Made by a program: the position numbers and the translations under genes
Source of the DNA: Nitrososphaerales archaeon TH1177
GTDB taxonomy: Archaea > Thermoproteota > Nitrososphaeria > Nitrososphaerales > Nitrososphaeraceae
NCBI GenBank assembly: GCA_014523515.1
Contig: JAATVJ010000059.1
Span: 1 to 11,117, forward strand
DNA: 11,117 bases
Reading direction: 5' to 3'
The notes under the pieces: generated by a model
Seen by the model: the letters and a program-made list of their open reading frames with translations, nothing else
What the model was told of the DNA's origin: nothing
The model's database searches: none
Shown here: positions 1-6,403 of the stretch, in pieces
Position numbering within the stretch: position 1 is the stretch's first letter
Layout: every line of letters starts with the position of its first letter

Positions 1-141
1 CCAGAAGAGATAGCACAAATCGCTTTATTTTTATCCACCGATATTGCAAGTTATATTACAGGTACAATTATTTATGTAGATGGAGGATTAAATTTAATCC
101 ACTCTAGCTTTTTTCTTGAAAGTGATCTAGAAAGAGATTAA
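1..141 (+). CDS. Short-chain dehydrogenase/reductase, C-terminal 46 residues (5' end outside window)
   Basis: The window opens inside this gene. Frame 1 reads PEEIAQIALFLSTD, then ASYITG and VDGG, and ends at TAA 139-141. This is the conserved C-terminal block of classical SDR enzymes (FabG, glucose 1-dehydrogenase or acetoacetyl-CoA reductase type), where the proline-glutamate turn, the ITG strand and the VDGG strand complete the Rossmann fold. SDRs reduce or oxidise carbonyl/alcohol groups with NAD(P)H. The catalytic Ser-Tyr-Lys and the cofactor motif lie upstream and cannot be seen, so the substrate is unknown. After VDGG there is an unusually long tail of about 17 residues, hydrophobic then charged, where many SDRs stop within a few residues. 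Family assignment is firm; any specific function is not. Confidence 0.88.
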   Translation, partial: PEEIAQIALFLSTDIASYITGTIIYVDGGLNLIHSSFFLESDLERD

Positions 142-395
142 ACAACTAAAAAGAATAGTGTATTTGTATACTTTTCAAAATAGAAAAAATGAATAATTAA
201 AAATGTATTATATAATATTAATTTCTTAATAGACTATTATGACAATTTTTAATAAGCATTTTCAGTATTAATCTAAAATCTATCAATAATTAATTCTAAT
301 GTTGATTGTCATCTATATTTATTAAATGACATATTATTCAAAATCACAATATAGACCTTATAATTAATGCTTTATATTTAATTAATAAAAGGTTT

Positions 396-1211
396 ATGAA
401 AGAGATTTATTATAATATAGGTATGACTTTCCCCCGTGGACATCAACCAAAAAAGCAAAATTTACCAGATGAGAATAATCGTTCAAATAGTAATGACAAT
501 ACGAACAAAAATGAAAATAATTCATTAGATCCTACAACAACAACTATTGGTGAAGCAATTAAAGAAGCTATAGAGACTGGTAAAGAAGTAGTTGTCGAAG
601 GTCCTCAAACAGCAGGAGAATTAACAGGCATAGTAGAAAATCAACAAGATGAAAATATTCTAAATACTTCCAAAGAAAATTCAACTGACAAGACTAATTT
701 GAATAACATTGGTAAAGATAATTCTAAATTAGAGGTTAATGTAATAAAGTCTCCAAATGAGACAACCTCATTCTCAAAAGAAGAGAAAATAAGTTTAAAT
801 CCTAAAGAATCAGGGAATGGTGAAGAAGCTACTATAACAACAGTAACTACAATTCCTACTGAAGGAGTAAATGTAGAAGCAGAAACAGAATTTACGGTGC
901 CTTTAAAAGACAAGGAAGAAAATATAGAGGCAGAAAATAATGTCCAAGTAAACCCAATGACTACTACTTCTAGCCCTGAATCAATATTAGAATCTAAAGA
1001 TTTAGAAAAACATAGTCCTTCTCTTGAAGAAGAATCATCGCTACTTCCACCACCATCACAAGAGCCACCAACTAAAAATATTGATACCTCCAATCCATTC
1101 ATTATATATACACAATTTTGGCAACATATTATGTCAAATTGGTTTAATTCATATAATGAATTTTTAAAGAATCTTATGAAAATGAATGGTTTTTGGTCTG
1201 GAAAATCGTAG
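396..1211 (+). CDS. Hydrophilic low-complexity protein with aromatic C-terminal helix (possible PHA-granule/PhaE-like protein)
   Basis: 271 residues from ATG 396; an in-frame ATG at 423 (Met10, MTFPRGHQPKK) is an equally plausible start. No signal peptide or membrane segment is visible. Residues 20-230 are disordered and rich in Asn, Glu, Ser, Thr and Lys, with a proline patch (LPPPSQEPP, about 217-225). The only ordered-looking part is residues 233-268, a probable amphipathic helix dense in Trp, Phe and Tyr (FWQHIMSNWF, then YNEFLKNLMKMNGFW). Such a helix suits a lipid or granule surface or a partner protein. It recalls the phasin/PhaE region of class III PHA synthases, and the upstream SDR could then be a PhaB-like reductase, but that link is inference from residue pattern and context only. 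A TATA-like stretch at 371-380 could drive a near-leaderless transcript from 396. Confidence 0.8.
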   Translation: MKEIYYNIGMTFPRGHQPKKQNLPDENNRSNSNDNTNKNENNSLDPTTTTIGEAIKEAIETGKEVVVEGPQTAGELTGIVENQQDENILNTSKENSTDKTNLNNIGKDNSKLEVNVIKSPNETTSFSKEEKISLNPKESGNGEEATITTVTTIPTEGVNVEAETEFTVPLKDKEENIEAENNVQVNPMTTTSSPESILESKDLEKHSPSLEEESSLLPPPSQEPPTKNIDTSNPFIIYTQFWQHIMSNWFNSYNEFLKNLMKMNGFWSGKS

Positions 1212-1626
1212 AACGAATGATATAATTAGCAAAAAAACAAATTAATTTTTTATATAATTGAGGCAAACCATCATCTTTAACATATATTAAAACCTTTACG
1301 ATCTATGATATGCATTTATATAGGCTGCTGTCAACCTCTTTCAGACTTCCAATTTATTTTTAAGAAATAAAATTATGTATTTATACAATTTATTTTAGTT
1401 TAAAATTATATTTACTAAAAAATGTTATTGCAGTCAAGTACGATTAATAGAAAGATATTATCAGGATCATAGTGAAATAGTTAAAATATAAAATCTAATA
1501 ATTATTACTTGTATATACTCATTTGATTATACAAGTAAAATTTCGTTCTCTCTCTCTGTTGCTAACTGATATTAATTACTGAAAGCTTTAAAACATTTGT
1601 AAAATATTTTATTTGTATTAAGATCT
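1212..1626. other. Intergenic region, AT-rich, with a terminator-like T run and one strong inverted repeat
   Basis: No convincing coding sequence. A T6 run at 1246-1251 shortly after the stop at 1211 could end transcription of the upstream gene. The one notable structure is the inverted repeat at 1505-1538, listed separately. A CT-rich stretch (TCTCTCTCTC-like, about 1547-1558) follows it. A possible TATA element (CTTTAAAA, 1586-1593) lies about 35 bases before the nitroreductase start. Short open frames here resemble nothing I recognise. Confidence 0.6.
1505..1538. repeat. Perfect 11-bp inverted repeat with 12-nt loop upstream of the nitroreductase gene
   Basis: The left arm TTACTTGTATA (1505-1515) is exactly complementary to the right arm TATACAAGTAA (1528-1538). 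The repeat lies 89 bases before the start codon at 1627. No long T run follows, so it is not a typical terminator. It could be an operator for a dimeric regulator, for instance one controlling the nitroreductase, but the position and AT-rich setting do not prove this. Confidence 0.5.
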
Positions 1627-2139
1627 ATGGATACTTATGAATGTATAATAACAAAATTAGATATAAGAGAATATAGTGCACAAGATGTTCCTTTAGAAAT
1701 AAGACAAAGGATACTTGAAGCTGCAAGATCTACAGGAACAGGTCTTAATACTCAACATTGGAAATTTATTTTAGTAGAAAAAAAAGATAATCTCAAGAAA
1801 CTTTCAGAAGATAGTACAAGCGGAAGTTGGATAGCAGGAGCCAATTTTGCAATAATAGTCCTGACTAATCCGAAATATAAATTTCATTTGATTGATGCAG
1901 GAAGAGTTCTTCAAAATATGCAGTTGACTGCTTGGAATTACGGAATTGTTTCTGGCCTTTTTACAGGCGTTATAGAAGAAAAACTTAGAAGCGACTTCAA
2001 AATTCCAAAGGAGATGCATATTTCCACAATAATCGGATTTGGATATCCATTAAGGATGTTGACAGGTAAGAGAAAGAATCGTAAATCTATTAATGAATTT
2101 GTTTACTATGAAAATTATGGTATCTCCAATTTGATATAA
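1627..2139 (+). CDS. Nitroreductase-family FMN-dependent oxidoreductase
   Basis: 170 residues, near the short end of the family's usual 170-220. Family features in order are: an N-terminal Arg-Glu-Tyr (14-16) followed by DVP, matching the phosphate-contacting 'R.f....v' motif; AARSTGTGLNTQHWKF (32-47), the equivalent of the 'A..aPSa.N.QPW.f' FMN-binding loop with Asn41, Gln43 and Trp45; a central helix DAGRVLQNMQLTAWNYGIVSG (90-110); and IGFGYP (136-141) with a basic C-terminal KRKNRKSINEFV. Members reduce nitro groups, quinones or flavins with NAD(P)H through FMN, usually as cytosolic dimers sharing two flavin sites. The substrate cannot be predicted. The gene stands alone, with long non-coding DNA on both sides. 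Family call is confident; start at ATG 1627 leaves the N-terminus aligned with the first conserved Arg. Confidence 0.9.
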   Translation: MDTYECIITKLDIREYSAQDVPLEIRQRILEAARSTGTGLNTQHWKFILVEKKDNLKKLSEDSTSGSWIAGANFAIIVLTNPKYKFHLIDAGRVLQNMQLTAWNYGIVSGLFTGVIEEKLRSDFKIPKEMHISTIIGFGYPLRMLTGKRKNRKSINEFVYYENYGISNLI

Positions 2140-2644
2140 AAAGATGTGTAATTCCAATATATCAATATATTAATATATATATATAATAATTTTTTAATAT
2201 TAATTCTTTTACATTTAAATATACAAAAGTTTTTACTGCCATTCACTTTTAATAGAGGATGTTGTAATTTTTCTTAATTGTTAAATAGTGAAAGGAATAC
2301 AATTTGTATTTATTTTATTAATTTGATAGTAAAATCTAACACAAAAAATAATATTTTTTGTATTTATATAAATATAAAGTAATTGATTTTTGAAAAATAT
2401 AATAATAATAATACTTTACAACAACACGATAGATATAATATTAATATTATCTAGCCATATAAGGATCAAAAATGTCAGAAGTGACAAGACAATGCAAATA
2501 GAATCAAAGATTTATCATTATTCCAATTATCAATAGAGAATAAGTATCTAAAATTATATATAGTATGAATTATAAAATTAACTCTCACACAATATGCATA
2601 GATAAAGGGATCAATTATTACAAGTTATTTTATAGGCCATATAT
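2140..2644. other. Long AT-rich non-coding stretch with palindromes
   Basis: No gene found. It contains alternating TA tracts (about 2157-2190), a perfect AT palindrome at 2341-2361 (listed) and a smaller one, ATAATATT/AATATTAT, at 2435-2450. A short start, MSEVTRQCK then stop (ATG 2472), and a following 26-codon open frame in another phase could be debris of a gene but match nothing I know. An open frame of about 50 codons on the minus strand (about 2138-2290) is lysine/isoleucine/tyrosine-rich and looks like chance in AT-rich DNA. Confidence 0.5.
2341..2361. repeat. Perfect 10-bp-arm palindrome, AT-only core
   Basis: ACAAAAAATA (2341-2350), one base, then TATTTTTTGT (2352-2361). On either strand it places a T6 run in the second arm, so it could act as a bidirectional terminator between the nitroreductase and the leftward broken genes, or it may just be AT-rich chance. 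Confidence 0.4.
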
Positions 2645-2873
2645 TTATAGTCTATATTTTTGTATATTGTTAAACCAGTCATCATTTTTTGTAGTAGCTT
2701 CAAAAAATTTTTCTCTTTCACTATGAGAGAAAAATTCTTGTTAATACTGCATCAACTTCTATATCAGACCATTGTATAATATCTACATCTTCCATATATG
2801 ATCTAACAGTATTATCTCTGATTTCTACATGCATAAATACATTACACTCATTACAGAATATAATAGTCCTCAA
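2645..2873 (-). pseudogene. Frameshifted small CxxC protein gene (about 75 residues if repaired)
   Basis: On the minus strand, TTG 2873 (perhaps a former ATG) opens LRTIIFCNECNVFMHVEIRD and continues for 50 codons to a stop at 2721-2723. The next frame then continues as EFFSHSEREKFFEATTKND and ends at TAA 2645-2647. Removing one A from ACAAGAA (about 2741) joins them as ...DAVLTEFFSHSEREKFF..., giving one uniform acidic, helical small protein. A single CxxC (residues 7 and 10, with His15 nearby) suggests a half zinc site. I do not recognise the family. The total span of 229 bases is one more than a multiple of three. It may be a real pseudogene, a sequencing indel, or less likely a programmed shift, since an 11-bp hairpin lies just downstream of the shift point. 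An AT-rich spacer lies upstream. Confidence 0.6.
2706..2736. repeat. 11-bp perfect inverted repeat (hairpin) inside the frameshifted CxxC gene
   Basis: AATTTTTCTCT (2706-2716) pairs exactly with AGAGAAAAATT (2726-2736), with a 9-base loop at 2717-2725. It overlaps the codons for FFSHSEREKFF on the minus strand, so the repeat may be a by-product of coding for Phe-Phe and Glu-Lys runs. It also sits within a few bases of the point where the reading frame must change. Confidence 0.5.
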
Positions 2874-3253
2874 CTTAAGAATATTTAAAGGTTAACATTT
2901 AATTTTATACATAAAATATTTTATTTTTTAAGAACCATACCGGCTGAGATAATATTTAAATTCAATAAAAAATTATAAGCAATTCGACAATTCAATTGCT
3001 TTTAAAATAATTTTCATACTAAGAATTAGAAGATATGTTTCCTATGAATAGACAATATAGTGGTACTTCTAAAGGAATAGAAAAATATCATTAAAACTTT
3101 TTAATTTATTTATTTTAATATTTTATCACAGAAATAGGGATATAACAGTCAATCATTAAGAATTACTTTAACTATCAATAAATATAATTTTTGGAAAATA
3201 AAAAAAGTAAATCTTCGTTGACTATAGGAAGACTTACTTTTTTTGCTATAATC
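2874..3253. other. Non-coding stretch between two broken genes
   Basis: Nothing coding that I can support. A 19-codon ORF, MFPMNRQYSGTSKGIEKYH (starting at about 3034, +), is too short and isolated to call. An 8-bp inverted repeat, AAGCAATT (2977-2984) and AATTGCTT (2994-3001), is followed by TTT and is weakly terminator-like on the plus strand. The 61-codon TTG-initiated plus-strand frame starting at 3191 is the antisense of the stress-protein pseudogene and is not called. Confidence 0.5.
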
Positions 3254-3363
3254 TTATGTATGCTTTATCTCTGCGCCACTATGAGATGCTTTTTCACCTT
3301 CATGTGCACTCTTTTTTTTGTTTCTTCATCTGTAGAGGCTAAACCTCTATTATCATCACTCAT
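3254..3363 (-). pseudogene. KGG/EGG-motif general stress protein, frameshifted (about 37 residues)
   Basis: Minus-strand ATG 3363 starts MSDDNRGLASTDEETKKR, which closely resembles the 'RGFASMD.e..reIaskGG.aSH' start of the KGG/con-10-like stress protein family. That frame runs on to 3265 with unrelated residues. One frame over, HEGEKASHSGAEIKHT continues the family pattern (EGGKASHSG) to TAA 3254-3256. Adding one A to the A8 run (T8 at 3312-3319 on the plus strand) joins them as ...ETKKKSAHEGEKASHSG.... A second change, Gly to Glu in what should be EGG, weakens the signature motif. Members of the family are small, hydrophilic, stress-induced cytosolic proteins of uncertain mechanism. The shift lies in a homopolymer, so a read error is possible, but the neighbours are also broken. 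Confidence 0.68.
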
Positions 3364-3376
3364 GATGATTCAGTAG

Positions 3377-3589
3377 ATAATATAGTTAATAAAAGTAGAT
3401 CTTTGCTATTGTAAAGATAATTTATTTATTTAATTTTTGAAAATTAGTAGTAATGTAGATAGAATTAAAAATACAGATGAATGTTCTTATTCCATTATCT
3501 CAATTACAATTATAGGGGATTATCCCATAATCACAAATCGGCTTATTGAAATAATACTTTTTATATTTTCTACATTATTTTAAAGAGAT
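3377..3589. other. Spacer with no supported gene
   Basis: A TTG-initiated 48-codon plus-strand frame (3437-3583) reads MKISSNVDRIKNTDECSYSI and then a hydrophobic Ile/Phe-rich end. It has no match I recognise and no obvious promoter. It is noted only because it contains a more protein-like central part (IIGDYPIITNRLIE). Confidence 0.35.
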
Positions 3590-3760
3590 TTATTTGACTT
3601 CTTTTTTTGAACAAATATCACAGTATTTTTCTATTAGAGTAACACCGTCACCTACATCAAATAATGCTTCTTGAGTAGCCTTACCACCACAAGTTATACA
3701 AAATTTTGTTTTTCCACTATTATCAATAAATGATCTCAACATTGAAAAAACTTTTTCCAT
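3590..3760 (-). CDS. 56-residue zinc-ribbon-like protein (CxxC...CxxC), second gene of a micro-operon
   Basis: ATG 3760 to TAA 3590-3592. The protein has a short amphipathic N-terminus (MEKVFSMLRSFIDNSGKTK), then Cys21-x2-Cys24 (CITCGGKAT), a middle strand region ALFDVGDGVTLIEKY, and Cys47-x2-Cys50 (CDIC), ending KKEVK. Two CxxC pairs 22 residues apart form a typical treble-clef or zinc-ribbon zinc site. The role is unknown; such mini-proteins often bind nucleic acid or a partner protein. The ATG follows immediately after the TAA of the upstream peptide gene (3761-3763), so the two are probably cotranscribed and translationally coupled. There are no stops or shifts, although decayed genes lie on both sides, and its spaced Cys pairs argue for maintained function. 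Confidence 0.78.
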   Translation of the reverse strand: MEKVFSMLRSFIDNSGKTKFCITCGGKATQEALFDVGDGVTLIEKYCDICSKKEVK

Positions 3761-3859
3761 TTAGTATTTTCCTCTCCCTAAGATTGCATTAGATGTAATT
3801 AATATTGATATTGCAGTCACACCTATGACATCTGTCATGTATTTCATATTGTTATTCAT
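3761..3859 (-). CDS. 32-residue single-membrane-span peptide, first gene of a micro-operon
   Basis: ATG 3859 opens MNNNMKYMTDVIGVTAISIL, continues ITSNAILGRGKY and stops at TAA 3761-3763. Residues 10-27 form one hydrophobic helix, with a polar N-terminus and a basic end (GRGKY), so it is probably a small membrane protein. In-frame Met5 and Met8 are alternative starts. It directly abuts the zinc-ribbon gene in the same frame, and a TATA-like run lies about 20-28 bases before its ATG. It is very short, so the call rests on the good promoter position, the perfect abutment and the membrane-like sequence rather than on homology. Confidence 0.55.
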   Translation of the reverse strand: MNNNMKYMTDVIGVTAISILITSNAILGRGKY

Positions 3860-4282
3860 AGTAGTAATGTGTTTTTTATAGTATATGAACTTGCCTAATT
3901 AAAGATCAGTTATAGATATTTATTTTTATCAATATATTTATACTATCATAAGTTTGAGGTTAGCAATTTTTTACCACCCTTAAATAAATATCAACAGAAT
4001 TAAAATTCAATCATATACAATATTTTCATTTCTTTAATGATTATTTTAATAAAGATTGAACTTTTCAATTGGTCTAATAATATAGTATATGGTATACTTT
4101 ACCTAATGAATAGATTATTCCAACATCTTTAATATGTAAATAAAGAAAAGAATAGTAAAGCAACAAAAGTAATAAAGCCTTCAAAGATTGAATTAAATAC
4201 TATATTTCAAGTAATTATGAGTCCGAACAAAAGAACAAATAATAAAAGTTTTAGGTGCTTATATACATTTAAAAAAATGATT
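3860..4282. other. Intergenic stretch, AT-rich
   Basis: Apart from the micro-operon promoter, no gene is supported. A plus-strand open frame of about 85 codons (roughly 4131-4390) runs into the DUF1259 pseudogene on the opposite strand and includes antisense of its HNH-like block. It has no family features and is best explained as an AT-rich chance frame. Confidence 0.45.
3873..3888 (-). promoter_or_regulatory. Candidate archaeal TATA box for the micro-operon
   Basis: On the minus strand the stretch reads CATATACTATAAAA-like. Its centre is about 20 bases before ATG 3859 and its distal TATA about 26 bases before it. This is where an archaeal TATA element would sit for a leaderless or very short-leader mRNA. 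Confidence 0.45.
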
Positions 4283-4685
4283 TTAAGTATTGATACAGGA
4301 TGTTGGAAAATTATTAAGATCACATTGTGTACCCCAATGGAAATATCATTCCAGGGCGTTCAAGGATCGCATGGTTGTGGATGGCAGTAATATTCTAATT
4401 ATTTTTACTTATACCTTGCAGAAATAGTTTAAGTTCTGATTCTAGCCATGCAAATTCGGCTATTGCAAATATTTGAGGACTATTTTCATTGGTTGATGAG
4501 GCGTTCATTGTATAGTTAGCACCAGTAGACATATTTGATGGCATAGCCATGATTTCTGCTATAGAATTAATTACTAGAAACTTGTTTAATGGAATACTTT
4601 TATATCCTTGTATATCCGGTGATTGACGCATAATAACAATATCACATACATCTGAAGAGGATTTTGAAGTAAAATGGATTTTTGC
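4283..4685 (-). pseudogene. DUF1259 (LppY/LpqO-like) protein, 5'-truncated pseudogene
   Basis: The minus-strand frame is open from 4685 with no good start; an internal ATG lies at 4631. It reads DVCDIVIMRQSPDIQGYKSI, IAEFAWLESELKLFLQGISKNN, then a TAG at 4395-4397. The same frame resumes directly with NITAIHNHAILERPGMIF. One extra base at about 4340 then shifts the frame, and the next phase continues HWGTQCDLNNF to a stop at 4283-4285. The blocks 'E.ALLESEv.p.l..l....i.vTAlHNH.l.e.P...f.HWG' define DUF1259 (Pfam LppY/LpqO), normally an exported or lipoprotein-type domain in archaea and actinobacteria. A nonsense mutation, a frameshift and loss of the N-terminal part make this a genuine pseudogene rather than one read error. 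Its 5' end faces the truncated 5' end of Hsp20. Confidence 0.75.
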
Positions 4686-4697
4686 TTATATTTATAG

Positions 4698-4873
4698 GAT
4701 GCATACGATAATTCTGTAGAAATAAAAAGTGAAGATTCTAACAGAAAATATCATAAAATAATAAAGTTCCAGAAGATATTGACATAGAGAGTGCTAAGTC
4801 AAATTATAACAATAAGATTTTAGAAATAACATTCAAAAAGAAAGAACAACAAAACCAAAAGGTAGACAAATAA
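4698..4873 (+). pseudogene. Hsp20/alpha-crystallin small heat-shock protein, 3' fragment with frameshift
   Basis: The plus strand from 4698 reads DAYDNSVEIKSEDSNRKYHK, then IIK. A one-base deletion at 4767-4768 shifts phase, and the next frame continues PEDIDIESAKSNYNNKILEI, then TFKKKEQQNQKVDK, to TAA 4871-4873. This is the C-terminal half of the alpha-crystallin domain: 'yHK.i.LPe.vD.e.AkA.Y.NGiLEItl.Kk'. The N-terminal arm and first strands, about 60-90 residues, are missing, and a TAG at 4695-4697 immediately precedes the recognisable part. Intact family members are ATP-independent holdases. The fragment is divergent from the DUF1259 remnant, whose own 5' end is also missing. The Gly of 'NNG' is replaced by Lys (NNK), a further sign of relaxed constraint. 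Confidence 0.78.
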
Positions 4874-4970
4874 ATATATAAAGACTAATTAGACAGATAA
4901 CTAAAATTTCCTATTTAATAGTCCTTTACCATTTTTTTATATTATTTAGCAAGTATACGTTAATAAAATT

Positions 4971-5636
4971 CTATTGTCTTTTATTCAATACTATAGTTGT
5001 AGTTACCATAGAAGAATTAGGGACTAGTACTATTTTATTATCACTAGTATATAATTTGGTTGTGATTAAACCAATATCAAATATGACTCCTGTATTATTA
5101 AAGGCGGTAATTTCATCTCCTAATTTAAATGGCCTAAGTATAGATAAATATAAACCTGCAATAATATTTCCAATTATATTTTGAGAAGCAAAGCCTACTA
5201 CTAGACCAGATATAGTTCCTATAGATGCTGCTACAATAGGATCATTACTTAAATAAGAAATGATAATTGCTATTATCACTATCGATCCTAAAATTCTCAT
5301 AAGAATTTTTATAGATTTTGAAGTATCTTTTAAATAATCATAAGTAAGATCATGAAATGCATTACTTATTACTTCTATAACAAAATAACCAACTATAGAG
5401 ACTTGTATACTTTGTAATAGCATAAGATAATTTTTAGATATTCTAGGTTCTAGAAAATACTCTATTGTAACAAATGCTATTGTAAATATAATACCTAAAA
5501 CAACAATTCTTTTAATAAATTTTGATTTTGTTTGTTTTGCTTTAAGATTTTTTTCAGAGGAATGAGCATTATTACTATCTATGTTATTAACGATATTATC
5601 ATCAATACTACTATTTTTTTCGTTATTAGGGTCCAT
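4971..5636 (-). CDS. Compact MscS-family mechanosensitive ion channel
   Basis: 221 residues from ATG 5636. A polar, Asn/Ser-rich cytoplasmic N-terminus (1-40) precedes three hydrophobic helices (about 43-62, 72-92, 111-129) and then the pore helix region 134-164 with the Ala/Gly-rich pattern VAASIGTISGLVVGFASQN, characteristic of MscS TM3. The signature LRPFKLGDEI (167-176) and the beta-domain segment TGVIFDIGLITTKLYTSDNK (182-201), IVLVPNSSM (202-210) follow. The protein stops at residue 221, just after the beta-domain; the C-terminal alpha/beta cage of E. coli MscS (286 residues) is absent. Members release solutes when membrane tension rises. The stop is clean, with no continuation visible downstream, so this may be a natural short form. 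The gene stands alone on the minus strand. Confidence 0.9.
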   Translation of the reverse strand: MDPNNEKNSSIDDNIVNNIDSNNAHSSEKNLKAKQTKSKFIKRIVVLGIIFTIAFVTIEYFLEPRISKNYLMLLQSIQVSIVGYFVIEVISNAFHDLTYDYLKDTSKSIKILMRILGSIVIIAIIISYLSNDPIVAASIGTISGLVVGFASQNIIGNIIAGLYLSILRPFKLGDEITAFNNTGVIFDIGLITTKLYTSDNKIVLVPNSSMVTTTIVLNKRQ

Positions 5637-6403
5637 ATACCAACAACTTAAATGTAGTAGGAGAATATGTTTATTGATAATATCAAGTTATCATCATCAC
5701 AAAACAGTAAAAGTTTTCTATAAAAAAGAAAGATTTTTGATTGTAGAAGTATGACGATGCTAACTATCCAAAAGTAAATACTATTATTATAACATGTTTC
5801 TTCTCATAGTATTATTAAGTTTCAAAATTAGACATAAGAAAAGCGTTGAAATAAAGAATTACAGTGGTTAACCTGATAGTAATTTTATCATCAATACTAA
5901 TAACCAAGATTGTTATATTAAAAAGTGCATACATTTGACAAATATTATGGTGATCAATAGTAGACGCTTCAATTATGACCAAATAGTAATATGTCTTGTT
6001 TGTACTAGCTATTGAAAGTCTGCATGATTAGAGATCCTTAATACTGAATAATTATAATTATGAAGGAGTCGAGAAAATAAATTGAGAATACATAATACTT
6101 AATCTGTACTTCTTTATGTATTTAAAAAATATTATTATTAAAAAACTATATTAATATTATACCTTTAACTAAAGATCAAATAAAGTGATAATAGCCTGTT
6201 TTCCTTTTTTCAGATAATTATTATTATTACCAATTTCTAATCCATTATAACTAATAATTATTGACATACAGAGGAAAGACAGTATATATCTTTTTTTAAT
6301 TTAACAAAACATGATTTAGATTCATAATTAAGTATCATATTTGTTATAATATTTGATTCAAAAACTAAATACATATAAGTAATACTGTACTTTGTTATTT
6401 AGA
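5637..6403. other. 767-bp intergenic region without a supported gene
   Basis: Divergent promoter region between the MscS gene and the secreted repeat protein gene. A plus-strand TATA-like element at 6372-6379 serves the latter. On the minus strand a 70-codon open frame (5815 to about 6025) and a 32-codon ATG frame (6169-6267, MSIIISYNGLEIGNNNNYLK...) exist, but both are within what chance gives in such AT-rich DNA and neither resembles a known family. No tRNA or strong terminator was seen. Confidence 0.5.
6372..6379 (+). promoter_or_regulatory. Candidate TATA box for the secreted repeat protein
   Basis: CATATAAG is centred about 28 bases before ATG 6404, consistent with an archaeal TATA element and a transcript starting a few bases before the start codon. 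This supports choosing ATG 6404 over the upstream in-frame TTG at 6392. Confidence 0.5.

Noticed and set aside
641..1102. 153-codon minus-strand frame inside the disordered protein gene
   Set aside because: It is antisense to a low-complexity plus-strand gene and reads as Ser/Val/Phe-rich noise typical of complementary strand of Asn/Glu/Thr codons.
3191..3376. TTG-initiated 61-codon plus-strand frame with hydrophobic residues
   Set aside because: The opposite strand encodes the recognisable KGG-type stress protein, so this frame is its antisense shadow.
3437..3583. 48-codon plus-strand frame ending in a hydrophobic tail
   Set aside because: No family match, weak start (TTG), no promoter; within chance length for such AT-rich sequence. 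Kept as a note only.
4131..4390. About 85-codon plus-strand open frame
   Set aside because: Runs antisense over the DUF1259 pseudogene and lacks any family feature; long stop-free runs occur by chance here.
5815..6025. About 70-codon minus-strand open frame
   Set aside because: No start codon in the first part, Ile/Thr/Tyr-rich content, no recognisable motif.
6169..6267. 32-codon minus-strand ATG frame (MSIIISYNGLEIG...)
   Set aside because: Somewhat protein-like, but no promoter, homologue or neighbour supports it.
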